Assembly: GCF_965638725.1 (NCBI RefSeq)
Contig: NC_134951.1
Span: 1,116,001-1,180,000, forward strand
Source of the DNA: Aptenodytes patagonicus
Lineage: Eukaryota; Chordata; Aves; Sphenisciformes; Spheniscidae
Reading direction: 5' to 3'
Length of the DNA stretch: 64,000 nucleotides
Below the pieces are notes generated by a model that did not search any database, had not been told where the DNA came from, and worked only from the letters and a program-made list of their open reading frames with translations. Position numbers and translations under genes: made by a program. The first letter of the stretch is position 1. Each line of letters starts with the position of its first letter. Of this stretch, positions 24,736 through 35,418 are shown piece after piece.

Positions 24736-26019
24736 AAGGGTCCCCGCTCCCAAATTTCAGTCAGAGCTGAAAGCCCAATCCCACCACACCCCTGCCCGGC
24801 AGCCCGGGAGAGGGAGGCTGCAGAACCCTCTCCCCTGCTATTTTCCTGGCCCCAAACTTTTGCAGCGGTGGGGAGGCAGCCAGCCCCCACCCCGGTACAG
24901 CCGGCACCAGGCAGGCTCCCGGGGCAGCTGTGAGCCGCGGGGGCAGGATCCATCCCCGGGACCTGGTTCCCCACGGAAGAAGGGGGGCGAGCGCTCCCTG
25001 CCCCTGCAATACCCTCCCACAGCACCCTGAGTCTTGTGTGGTCCAGGGGCTCTGGCCGGATCCTGTGCCCCCCCCCGCAAAGAGGAAGGGGGTCCGGGAG
25101 GTGGGGGAGATCTGGGGCAGGCAGCATCAGCTGGGTCGCTCAGAGGCAGGTCTGGGGGGAGCAGGTTTGGGGGGATCCTGTGTGCAGGGCCATGGTTGGG
25201 GGGGTGAATGCCCATGGGGTGCCTGTGGGATCCCCCTGAGGCAGCCCCCGATCAGGTCCCCGGGGTGACTCGCAGGGGCAAGGTGCAGAGGTGACAATGG
25301 CAGGGGGGCTGGGGGACACAACATCACCCCGAGGGACTGGAGCCGTGCTGCGCTTTACCCCTGTGCCCGCTTTCGCAGCAAAAGGGACATCGTGGCTGTG
25401 GGGACGGGGCTGGAAAGGCCCTTGGGGTGCACCCTGGGGTGGGGGCACCCATCCGAAAGCAGCTGGCGGAGGGGGTCTCTCCAGCCCCAGCACGGGCATG
25501 GACCCTTTCGTGGCTGATGTGCCGGTCCCCAGCAGACGTGCGGCTGATGTGCAGGGAGCAGCGGGGCACAGGAGTGGGGCGGTGTAAGCGGCATCTACCT
25601 GCTTCGTGCACGGTGCCTCATTCAGTGCCCCAGGCGGGGTTTTGGTGTTTCTCCTTCCTGCTGCTGGCCAGCCACGATGGGAGATCCCGGCTCTTCCCGG
25701 CCCCAAGCTGGTGACCGACCGTGTTTTCGCTGTGAGATTCTTCATGGTGATGTGGGGGATTAGATGAGCAACAGCCTCCGTCCTCGCCCCTGGATGTCCG
25801 TGTCCCTCCTCTCCCACCTCCAAAACAAGGCTGAGCACCCAAACGGTTTGCCAGTGCTGCCGCTCCATCCCCTGCGTGAAGCCGGCTTGCACGGGGGAGA
25901 TGTGCATCCTCTGGCCCCGTAGGTACTGCCTGTGTCCTGCCCGTCCCCAGCCCTTGCTCCAGAGGTGGTCGGGGAAGTGGAGGGAAGGACCGAGCGTCTC
26001 CTTCCCAGCATTGACCAAC
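24736..26019. other. Intergenic, nothing recognised
   Basis: GC-rich spacer between the SAM gene and the CR1 block. Several long open frames on both strands (for example 25,140-26,021 minus) have no domain or motif that I recognise and overlap one another, as expected from composition. Confidence 0.5.
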
Positions 26020-26108
26020 ATAGAATCATTGAATCATAGAATCATTGAGGTTGGAAAAGACCTCTAAGATCATCAAGTCCAACCGTCGACCCAACACCAC
26101 CATGCCCA

Positions 26109-27029
26109 CTAAACCATGTCCCTAAGTGCCTCATCTACACGTCTTTTAAATACCTCCAGGGATGGGGACTCCACCCCTTCCCTGGGCAGCCTGGTCCAAT
26201 GTTTCACCACTCTTTCAGTAAAGACATTTTTCCTCACGTCCAATCTAAACCTCCCCTGGCACAACTTGAGGCCGTTTCCTCTCGTCCTATCCCTTGTTCC
26301 TTGGGAGAAGAGACCGACCCCCACCTCGCTACAACCTCCTTTCAGGTGGTTGTAGAGAGCGATGAGGTCTCCCCTCAGCCTCCTTTTCTCCAGGCTAAAC
26401 AGTCCCAGTTCCCTCAGCCGCTCCTCATCAGACTTGTGCTCCAGACCCCTCACCAGCCTCGTTGCCCTTCTCTGGACACGCTCCAGCACCTCGACGTCCT
26501 TCTTGGAGTGAGGGGCCCAAAACTGAACACAGTGTTTGAGGTGCGGCCTCACCAGTGCCGAGTACAGGGGCACGATCACTTCCCTCCTCCTGCTGGCCAC
26601 ACTAGTTCTGATACAGGCCAGGATGCCGTTGGCCTTCTTGGCCGCCTGGGCACACTGCCGGCTCATGTTCAGCCGGCTGTTGACCAACACCCCCAGGTCC
26701 TTTTCCGACAGGCAGCTTTCCAGCCACTCTTCCCCAAGCCTGCATGGGGTTGTTGTGGCCAAGTGCAGGACCCGGCACTTGGCCTTGTTGAACCTCATAC
26801 AGTTGGCCTGGGCCCATCGATCCAGCCTGTCCAGGTCCCTCTGCAGAGCCTTCCTACCCTCGAGCAGATCAACACTCCCACCCAACTTGGTGTCGTCTGC
26901 AAACTGACTGAGGGTGCACTCGATCCCCTCATCCAGATCATCGATATTGAACAAGACCGGCCCCATTACTGAGCCCTGGGGAACACCGCTCGTGACCGGC
27001 CGCCAACTGGATGTAACTCCATTCACCAC
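26109..27029 (-). pseudogene. CR1 ORF2, reverse-transcriptase C-terminal part
   Basis: 306-codon open stretch in transcript sense with [15 protein letters not shown], then the catalytic-type box [10 protein letters not shown] (F-A-D-D), then the thumb and tail typical of CR1 ([53 protein letters not shown]), ending EALRDMV. It is separated from the endonuclease part by frame changes between about 27,030 and 27,560. Confidence 0.88.
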
Positions 27030-27554
27030 AACTCTCTGGGCCCGGCCGTCCAGCCAGTTTTTGACCCAGCGCAGAGTACACCTGTCTAAGCCATGAGCAG
27101 CCAGTTTCTGCAGGAGAATGCTGTGGGAGACGGTGTCAAAGGCCTTGCTGAAGTCCAGGTAGACACATCCACAGCCTTTCCCTCATCCACTGAGTGATAG
27201 AAGGAAATCAGGTGAGTCAAGCAGGACCTGCCTTCACAAACCCATGCTGATTGGGCCTGATCACCTGGTTGTCCTGTACATGCTACATGATGGCACTCAA
27301 GATGAACCGCTCCATCATCTTCCCCGGCACCGAGGTCAGGCTGACAGGCCTGTCATTCCCTGGATCCTCCTTCCGGCCCTTCTTGTAGATGGGCGTCACA
27401 TTGGCAAGCCTCCAGTCGTCCGGGACCTCCCCCATTAACCAGGACTGCTGATAAATGATGGAGAGTGGCTTGGCGAGCTCCTCCGCCAGCTCCCTCAGCA
27501 TCTCGGGTGGATCCCATCCGGCCCCATAGACTTGTGAGCGTCCAGGTGGCGTAG

Positions 27555-28876
27555 CAGGTCATTGACTCTTCCTCTTGGATTACGGGGGGTTCATCCTGCT
27601 CGCCGTCCCCGTCTTCCAGCTCAGGGGGCTGAGTACCCTGAGGATAACTGATCTGCCTGTTAAAGACTGAGGCAAAGAAGGCATTGAGTACCTCAGCCTT
27701 TTCCTCATCCTCGGTGACAATGTTCCCCCCTGCATCCAATAAAGGATGGAGATTTTCCTTGGCTCTCTTCTTGCCATTAATATATTTGTAAAAACTTTTT
27801 TTGTTGTCTTTAACGACAGCGGCCAGATTGCGTTCTAGCTGGGCTTTTGCCTTTCTCATTTCTTCTCTGCACGACCTAACGAGATCCCTGTACTCTTCTT
27901 GAGTCGCCTGCCCCTTCTTCCACAAGCGGTAAACTCTCCTTTTTTTCCTGAGTCCCAGCAAGAGCTCCCCGTTCAGCCAGGCCGGTCGTCTTCCCCGCCC
28001 ATTCTTCTTACGGCGTACGGGGACAGCCTGCTCCTGCGCCTTTAAGACTTCCTTCTTGAAGAACGTCCAGCCTTCCTGGACCCCTTTGCCCTTCAGGACC
28101 GTCTCCCAAGGGACTCTCTCAACCAACGTCCTGAACAGGCCAAAGTCCGCCCTCCAGAAGTCCATGGTTGCGGTTTTGCTGCCCCCCCTCCTTACTTCAC
28201 CAAGAATGGAGAATTCTACCATTTCATGGTCGCTAAGCCCAAGACGGCCTCCGACCACCGCATCTCCCACCAGTCCTTCTCTGTTAGTAAACAGCAGGTC
28301 GAGCGAGGCACCTCCCCTGGTAGGCTCAGTTACCAGCTGCGTCAGGAAGTTGTCTTCCACACACTCCAGGAACCTCCTAGACTGCTTCCTCTCTGCCGTG
28401 TTGTATTTCCAGCAGACGTCCGGGAAGTTGAAGTCCCCCACGAGAACAAGGGCTAGCGATTGAGAGACTTCTGCCAGCCGCTTGTAGAACGCTTCATCCG
28501 CCCCTTCATCCTGGTTGGGTGGTCTATAACAGACTCCCAGCAGGATATCTGCCTCGTTGGCCTTCCCCCTCATCCTTACCCATAAACACTCGACCGTACC
28601 ATCATCACAATCGTTGAGCTCTAGACAATCGAAACACTCCCTAACATACAGGGCCACCCCACCGCCTCTCCTTCCTCGCCTGTCCCTTCTGAAGAGTCTA
28701 TAGCCATCCAGTGCAGCACTCCAATCGTGAGAGTCACCCCACCATGTTTCTGTGATGGCGACTAAGTCATATCTCTCCCGCTGCACAATGGCTTCCATCT
28801 CCTCCTGTTTGCCGCCCATGCTGCGTGCATTGGTGTAGATGCACTTGAGCTGGGCTATCGATTTCGCCCCCGGCAT
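27555..28876 (-). CDS. CR1 ORF2, endonuclease and linker part (open frame)
   Basis: A long open frame of the LINE, starting near 28,876 (MPGAKSIAQLKCIYTNARSM). Apurinic-endonuclease motifs appear in order: IYTNARS, ITETWW (catalytic Glu), LLGVCYRPPN, LVLVGDFNFPDVCW (GDFN), SLDLLFTN and LSDHEMVEFS (catalytic SDH). A basic linker with KKSFYKYINGKK follows, where reverse-transcriptase homology begins. Frame is lost near 27,555. This is an element gene, not a host gene; roughly 440 codons stay open, so the insertion is not ancient. Confidence 0.88.
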
Positions 28877-29007
28877 CGGCACGCCACCCCTAGGCTCATC
28901 TCTAGTGAGCCTGGTTTTATCCCCTTCCCCCTTCGAACCTAGTTTAAAGCCCTCTCAATGAGCCCTGCCAATTCATGAGCCATGATCCTTTTTCCCCTGT
29001 GAGACAG

Positions 29008-29896
29008 CTAAACTCCATCTGTCGCCAGCAGGCCCGGTGCCGTGTAAACCTCCCCATGATCAAAAAAGCCAAAATTCCTGCGATGGCACCAGCCCCTGAG
29101 CCACGTGTTGATGAGGTGTGTTTTCCTGTTCCTTTCAGTATCCTTCCCTGCCACTGTAGGGATTGAGGAAAACACTACCTGTGCTCCCGATCCTTGAACC
29201 AGTCGCCCCAGTGCCCTGAAGTCCCTTTTGATCACTGCAGGACTTCTCTCCGCAACCTCATCACTGCCAGCCTGTATAACCAACAGCAGGTAGTAATCGG
29301 AAGGCCGTACCAGACCAGGGAGCTTCCTAGTGATGTCTCTGACCCGGGCCCCAGGGAGGCAGCAGACTTCCCTGTGGGACGGGTCCGGTCAGCATATCGG
29401 GCCCTCTGTTCCCCTCAGAAGGGAATCGCCTACGACAATTACCCTCCTTTTTTTCTTAGCAGAGGCAGTCATAATGCGTGGGGCTGACTGCCTCACCCTA
29501 GGCGACCCCCTCGATGGACCTTCGTCTACATCCTCGTTTGCCTGGCCTTCAAGTTCCAGGGCCCCATATCTGTTGTGTAAGGGCAACCGGGAAGGTGAGG
29601 GAGGCCGGGCGGGGGTTTGCCTGGCACCCCGAGCAGGGACCCATTTCCATTCCCCCCCGTCGCTTAGGTCCCCTCTTTCTACCTGGTGGCAAGAAGGCAG
29701 GGGATCCTCTGCTTCTCGCGGAGCCTCCTTCTGCTGCCTCTGCCTCAGGGACGGTAGGGTGCAGCTCCACCAATCTATCTCCCTCAATGCCCGGCCCCAT
29801 CCCACCGCAGGGAGAGGTTATCCTGGATCCGGGCATCCCCAGGGCGGTTTGCGTGGAGGCATTATCCTGGGTGATCTGTGTGTTAGCTGTGGGCAT
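29008..29896 (-). pseudogene. CR1 ORF1 with SGNH esterase motif, disrupted
   Basis: It opens with ATG at 29,896 (MPTANTQITQDN) in one frame; the downstream part reads in another frame as KKKRRVIVVGDSLLRGTEG, the block I GDSL signature of an SGNH hydrolase. The third piece (29,283-29,008) continues with VIQAGSDEVAERS and ends DGV-stop, where the family normally carries a DGVHLS motif containing the catalytic His. CR1-group ORF1 proteins are known to carry such an esterase besides nucleic-acid-binding parts. At least one frame change and one stop make this copy inactive. Confidence 0.8.
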
Positions 29897-29920
29897 ATTT
29901 CGGTTGTGCTGATGTATTGA

Positions 29921-31699
29921 GGATGATGGGGAGGATTTGGGGCTCAGACCTGGTCTGCAGCCTCATCTCAGCCTCCGGGATGCTGGATGGAGACGGTGTT
30001 TTGGGAAGCAGAGGGTCAATAGCCCGTGTCGGTCCTGGGGCCAAAGGCTGGTTGCTTTAGTGATGTGAAAGCACAAAGCGCTGTCCACACGGCAGGGCGG
30101 GCAGCCGGCGGAGAGGGAGGGAGGTCAGAGAGGAGCCGCTGCGGTGGCCGTGAGGACAAGGAGAGCAGTGATGCTGTCCTGCCGCGGTGGCCTTCTGGGT
30201 GATATCCATCCCGCCGGAGAGCCCGAACCCCCCCTATGTCTGCCCATCCCCAGGGGAGATTAAAGGAGCGGCTGTAAAGATCAAATGAAGACCAAGGGGC
30301 TGGGAGACCGTATTTTACCCACGTGCTTTTCTTCAGCTCCGTGCATGATTCCCCATCCTGCACGAGCTCTTGGGGATGATGACCAATGGTTTTGGACATT
30401 GTGCCCGACGTCCCTGGCTTGTTCAAGGGACCTCGCTGACTTGAGCACAGCCAACGAGCAGCCCTCCCCACCCCTTCCCTCCCTGGCTCCGTCCCCTATA
30501 CCCGGGCTATAGGTCTGGCTGCCCTATACCCCTCCCCTACAGAGGCAGGAGGAGGCACCGAGCGTTTCTGTCCCCTCTGCGGGACCTGCTGTCTGCTCCC
30601 TTCCCCGCTCCTTGCTGCGGCCCCGAGCTCTCCTGCATCCGCCTCCCGCTTCGGGGTGTTGCGCAATTCCAGCTAAGTAACGGGGAGCTGGCCGACCTCC
30701 CCTGGGCCGGAGAAAAGGGTGACACGCGTTTGCCGGAAGGCTTCAAGAGCCCCCTCGTGATGTTAATGACACCCCTCCCCATTGATTGCTGACGGGGGAG
30801 ACGATGGTCTGCAGCCGTCGCCTTGGGGGCAGGCAAAGAGCAGTTTGCTCTCTGCTCTCCTGGGCTGCTGCTCCTTGCACAGGCTTTGGGCAGGTTCAAA
30901 GGCAATTTTATTTTTTCCTGCTGGCTTGTGCTTGGCCGGCTGCCACAGTTTTTCAGAAATCAGAGCTCTTCTTGGAGAGGGCTTGGGCAGCCTGTAGAAC
31001 TGAAACTGCTCCTCAGGCTCATGTGATTTCGACTAAAGAGCCTCATTTCTCTCTTCTTAGATCAGGAGTTTATCCTCCAAACCCCTCCCGAGGATGGAGG
31101 ATGCCAAGAAGTGCCGCTTTGGCAGGGCACCCTGCAGGAACCAGCCAGCTGGGTGCTCCCAGTGCTCTCGCAGCCCCTGGGATAGGTGCCTGTGGGGCTG
31201 GAGCATCTCCCGCAGGGCAGCAGGAGGGATGCAGCCTCTGGGACAGGCGCCTGTGGGGCTGGAGCATCTCCCGCGGGGCAACAGGAGGGATGCAGCCTCT
31301 GGGACAGGTGCCTGTGAGGCTGGAGCATCTCCCGCAGGGCAGGAGGAGGGATGCAGCGGATCACCAGCTGCCGCGTGGGCCCGACCCATGCTTGGCCAAG
31401 CCTGGAGTGAGAGGCAGCTTGCCCCGGGGCACCCAGCCAGAGCCACGCTCCCGCAGAGGCAGAGGGACCCCTCTCCGCTGCAGAGACCTCGTCCTGCGGG
31501 AGCTGAGCCCCCCGGGCTGCCCCAAGCGGCTGCGGTGCAAAACTGGCAGAAAACGCATGGAGTGGAGGGCACGTGGGCTGGTCGGGATGAGGATGAATAA
31601 ATTCTGCAAGGCTTTTGGAATGGCACATGCAAAGGGGGCTCTGAGGAGAGGGCACTGAGTAATGCAGGGATGGGGAAAGGAGGATTCGGGGTGGATTTG
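29921..31699. other. Spacer between CR1 copies, nothing recognised except a tandem repeat
   Basis: No exon, RNA gene or known transposon recognised. It contains the 61-bp tandem repeat at 31,170-31,355. Overlapping open frames on both strands around 30,780-31,740 are produced by that repeat and by GC content. Confidence 0.5.
31170..31355. repeat. 61-bp minisatellite, about 3 units
   Basis: Unit GTGCCTGTGGGGCTGGAGCA followed by TCTCCCGCAGGGCAGCAGG and AGGGATGCAGCCTCTGGGACAG, starting at 31,186, 31,247 and 31,308 (exactly 61 bp apart). Because 61 is not a multiple of three, the unit is read in all three frames and creates repetitive open frames that are not genes. Confidence 0.85.
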
Positions 31700-32780
31700 A
31701 TGGGTGGACTGTTTGGTGGATGAGGAATTGGCTGCATGGTCACATCCAGAGGGTAGTGGTCAACGGCTCAATGTCCAGATGGAGACCAGTGACGAGTGGT
31801 GTCCCTCAGGGGTCCGTATTGGGACCGGTGCTGTTTAATATCTTCATCAGTGACATAGACAGTGGGATCGAGGGCACCCTCAGCAAGTTTGCAGATGACA
31901 CCAAGCTGAGTGGTGCGGTCGACACGCCAGAGGGACGGGATGCCATCCAGAGGGACCTGGACAAGCTGGAGAAGTGGGCCCCTGTGAACCTCATGAAGTT
32001 CAACAAGGCCAAGTGCAAGGTCCTGCCCCTGGGTCGGGGCAACCCCCGGTATCAATCCAGGCTGGGGGATGAAGGGATGGAGAGCAGCCCTGCCCAGAAG
32101 GACTTGGGGGGACTGGTGGGTGAAAAGCTGGACATGAGCCAGCAATGTGCGCTCGCAGCCCAGAAGGACAATCGTACCCTGGGCTGCACCACCAGCAGCG
32201 TGGCCAGCAGGTCGAGGGAGGGGATTCTGCCCCTCTGCTCTGCTCTGGTGAGACCCCCCCTGCAGCACTGCCTCCAGCTCGGGGGTCCTCAGCACAGGAA
32301 AGACACGGACCTGTTGGAGCGGGTCCAGAGGAGGGACACGAGGATGACCAGAGGGCTGGAACACCTCTGCTATGGAGAAGGGCTGAGGGAGTTGGGGTTG
32401 TTCAGCCCAGAGAAGAGAAGGCTCCGGGGAGACCTTCTTGCAGCCTGTCAGTACTTAAAGGGGGCTTATAAAAAAGATGGGGACAGACTTTTTAGCAGGG
32501 CCTGTTGCGACAGGACAAGGGGGAATGGCTTTAAACTGGAAGAGGGGAGATTCAGACTAGACAGAAGGAAGACATTGTTTACGCTGAGGGTGGTGAGAGA
32601 CTGGCCCAGGTTGCCCAGAGAGGTGGTGGATGCCCCATCCCTGGAAACATTCCAGGTCAGGCTGGACGGGGCTCTGAGCAACCTGCTCTAGTTGAAGATG
32701 TCCCTGCCCACGGCAGGGGGGTTGGACTAGATGGCCTTTAGAGGTCCCTTCCAACCCAAACCATTCTGTGATTCGATGAT
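31700..32780 (+). mobile_element. CR1 LINE, 3' half, with a 323-codon open frame
   Basis: 5'-truncated CR1 on the plus strand. The frame 31,720-32,691 reads as reverse transcriptase: [32 protein letters not shown] (FADD box), [46 protein letters not shown], and it ends LDGALSNLL-stop, followed by a 3' UTR and the tail TTCTGTGATTCGATGAT. It belongs to a different CR1 subfamily from the 26-kb copy (MTRGLEH instead of LVRGLEH, and a different tail). The frame is open without a stop despite several departures from the usual residues. It is not a host gene. Confidence 0.9.
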
Positions 32781-32994
32781 TTGGAGGTAAGAGGAGCAGG
32801 TTGGGGAGGTCCCAAGTGCTGCCCAGTCCCTGCTGCCTTTCACCCTGATTGCAGGCAGCAGGTTTGCTAGCACCCTGCTGATGCTGGACAGGCACACCGG
32901 CCACCCCTGTGCAGAGCCCAGGACAGTCTTTGGGAGCCTGGGGTGGGATCCTAGGGCTGCTCTGCCTTCTGAGCTCTCAGCTCCAGCACAGGCA

Positions 32995-33562
32995 TGAATT
33001 AGGGAACAAATGGGTAATTGTTAGCATAAACTATTGTAGCTAGTAACTCCGATAGCATAGATGCTGTTGCAAGCATAATAGAATGTTTGGCAAAGACACT
33101 GTAACCCTGTTGTCAGCAGAAGTTACAGAAGTTGGGTATATAACAGAAACTTGAATGTATACACTCAGTGACCGTCTGGTTGAAACCAGCCTTGCGGTCT
33201 GACGCTCAGCCAACTCAGCATTCTGGGCCAAAGGCGAAGGTACACGGTGAAGAAGACTGTGAATCTTCCTCCAAAAGACCCCAATAGACGACCACCAGAC
33301 GACAGTACGTGTGCGCCAGGAGGAGGGAGCCTATGATAATAGGTTCCTGGAAATAATTAAAATATCCCCGCCTTTTCTTAGAACTAGTTGTACTAACCCA
33401 GCCTATGGTAATGAATATGTACACCGCAGAACCGTATAAGGGACAGTTGATGCAACATACGGTGTGCAAGCTAGGAGGAGCTATCCCCCTTGCACCCGGC
33501 GCCGTAATAAACATACCTGCTTTACAACTCTTTTGAGTTGTGAAGTTTGATTCCGCACGTCA
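32995..33562 (+). mobile_element. Solo LTR of an avian endogenous retrovirus (568 bp)
   Basis: Begins TG and ends CA, with a 4-bp flanking duplication GGCA on both sides (32,991-32,994 and 33,563-33,566). Internally it has a TATA-like GTATATAA near 33,136, another GTATAAGG near 33,434, and AATAAA at 33,506-33,511 near the 3' end, the usual order for the plus orientation. No internal retroviral genes accompany it, so it is a recombined solo LTR. Four-base duplications fit gammaretrovirus-like or similar families; the exact family is not assigned. The intact flanking duplication suggests moderate age. It stops 14 bases before the interferon-type promoter elements of the GVIN gene. Confidence 0.8.
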
Positions 33563-33576
33563 GGCAGGAGCTGCCA

Positions 33577-33714
33577 AGTTTCTCTTCCACTCTTGCAAGC
33601 AATGGCCTGATTTCCAGGAAGGCAGAAGCCCCCTTATCTGCCCGTGTAAATGGGAAAGCAGCAACCCACCTAGAGACCAGAGGCTATATAAAGAGAGGGT
33701 CTGAGCCAGGCTGA
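33577..33714 (+). promoter_or_regulatory. GVIN1: GVIN promoter: ISRE-like, GAS-like and TATA elements
   Basis: Compact promoter. AGTTTCTCTTCC (33,577-33,588) reads GGAAGAGAAACT on the minus strand, one base from the ISRE consensus GAAANNGAAACT and an exact GGAANNGAAA ETS/IRF composite. TTCCAGGAA (33,612-33,620) is a perfect TTCNNNGAA STAT (GAS) site. TATATAAAG (33,685-33,693) is a strong TATA box, placing initiation near 33,715-33,720. This set is what an interferon-induced GTPase gene needs, and the GVIN coding exon lies downstream on the same strand. Factor binding is inferred, not shown. Confidence 0.72.
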
Positions 33715-33751
33715 CACCAGCCGAGGAGCTGCTGAGCACCAGAGGGAGACG
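33715..33751 (+). other. GVIN1: Predicted non-coding first exon of the GVIN gene
   Basis: Starts about 25-30 bases after the TATA box and runs to a donor (GAGACG/GTAGGA) at 33,751. It has no ATG. It would be joined to the acceptor at 38,895 (TTCTTCCACAG), two bases before the start codon. A short non-coding first exon followed by one giant coding exon is the usual GVIN/VLIG arrangement. The exact ends are inferred. Confidence 0.6.
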
Positions 33752-35418
33752 GTAGGACCTTGCTGTTGAGCTCTGGGGCTGGGAGCCGGAGACCAGCACA
33801 GAGCAAGGATCTTGTTTGTCTTCTGCTTCGTATTCCGTGTGTTTTCCCATCACTTGAGAAATGCCAGGGAAGGAAAAAAGGGGATTTAGGGCAGCAGGTG
33901 AACGGTCTTTGCTCTGAGTGTGGGATGGAGGAAGCAGCCTTTGCTCGCCAGCCTGTTTGAGGAAGCTCGGGGGACGTGTGTGCTGCAAGAGTTGAACCGG
34001 GAGGGTAGGAAGGAGGCAGGGGGGTCAGAGCAGGAGCAGGTGGGGAAGGAGGGGGCATCTGGGGGGCATTCAGGGGCAGGCTGATGTCTGCAGAGGTGCA
34101 AAGCCTGGCTTCAGGAGCTGGCAGCAGTGCTGGATGGGGAGGGACCCGCTGTCTGCTCCAGGGACAGACCCCTTGCAGAGCCCCTTCCCTGCTGCGAGCC
34201 CGTGCCTGGGCTGGGAAATGCTCTCCCGGCCAGGGCTGATCCTGCCCGCCCCGGGCATGACCCAGCCCCCTCGGTGGGTCAGGACGGGTGCGCTCGCCTG
34301 AAGCCCAGCCATGCTGGGGGCCAGGAGCCGGGGCGGCTGCAGAGCTGCGTGTGCACCTGCACCCTGGTGCCGTTTGCTTCCCTGCTGTGGAGTCAGGGGA
34401 CCGGGCTGGGACGTGTCATGGCGAGACTGCGGGGCCAAAGGGGAGGTGGGAAGGCAGCCCTGCGGGTGCTCCCGTGGCCTCGGAAGCTGAAACGGATAAT
34501 TTGGGGAACATCATTGATAGTAACCTTTTCCGTGGCATGCTCTCTGTCAGCATTAACGGGGGCGCAGGAGCAATGGGTGCTGGGGTGCAGTCCTCAGGCT
34601 GGCGGCGTGGGCTGCTTGGGTGGTGGTGCCTGCCTCCCGCGCTGCTCGTTAGAGAGTGTGGCAGCACTGGGGTAACGAGCGGCATTCGTGGGACACCCTG
34701 CTCTGTCCCCACGCCTAGGGGAGAGTTTTTCCTTTTCCTTTCTATGAAGTGATGGTGGGATTCACCTCTCCCAGCCTCTCCTACAGTCTAAACTTCACCA
34801 CCCAAAGCGCTCTGGTCCCTGGTGCAGCCCCTCAAAGGCACAAGCGCTTCCAGAGCCCGGTTCCCCTGGGGCAGGGCTGGGGAAAACAGTCTCAGGGGAG
34901 CTGTTCCCGTGAAACAGGGTGCAGGCAGTCCCATGGCAGGTCGTGCTGCCAGCCTTACTGCTTCCCTGATTGGCTTCCAAGGAAGAAAGCGATCCCGAGT
35001 TATTCCATAAATATGCTTAGTGGTCCTCTGCGTGCACTAACACAATTGCATGTGGCTTTTTCCTTATTCTTGAAGAAATATGAAGCCATGCTGGGACTTC
35101 AAAGTGTGCCTGGGTGCTAGTTCAGGGTCCGGCTGGGCTGGAGTTAATGTTCTCCGTCGCAGCCGTGTGGTGCTGTTTGGGGCATTGCAGACTGAAATAG
35201 TGTTGGTAATGGGCCGACGGGCGAGAAGGTGGGAGGGGACAGAGCCGGGACAGGTGGCCCGAGTGGACTGCGCAACACGGCGTCGTGCTCGGCAACCAAA
35301 GCTGGGGGGGAAGGAGGAGGAAGGGGAGATGGTGGTGGCTGCGGCATTTGCCTTCCCAAGCAGCCGTCACGCACGCTGAGGCTCTGCTTCCCAGGGAGCG
35401 GCTGGACATCTGCCCGCC
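33752..35418 (+). other. GVIN intron 1, first part
   Basis: Unique sequence between the predicted exon 1 and the first intronic solo LTR. No exon, RNA gene or known repeat recognised. Confidence 0.45.

Larger units (their letters stand above)
26020..29920 (-). mobile_element. CR1 LINE, nearly full length (about 3.9 kb)
   Basis: Minus-strand CR1 non-LTR retrotransposon. The 3' tail is at the left edge (plus-strand TAGAATCATTGAATCATAGAATC), and the 5' end lies near 29,920, just beyond the ORF1 ATG at 29,896. Order in transcript sense: ORF1 with an SGNH-type esterase, ORF2 with an APE endonuclease and a reverse transcriptase, then a short 3' UTR. It is broken by an early stop in ORF1 and at least two frame changes in the reverse-transcriptase part, so it is not active. 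Over the shared 0.55 kb it agrees with the 49,681 copy at about 95 percent by eye, so the subfamily is fairly young. The exact 5' boundary is uncertain by tens of bases. Confidence 0.92.

Noticed and set aside
26109-28882. Endonuclease/reverse-transcriptase frames as host genes
   Set aside because: They belong to a CR1 LINE with its typical tail.
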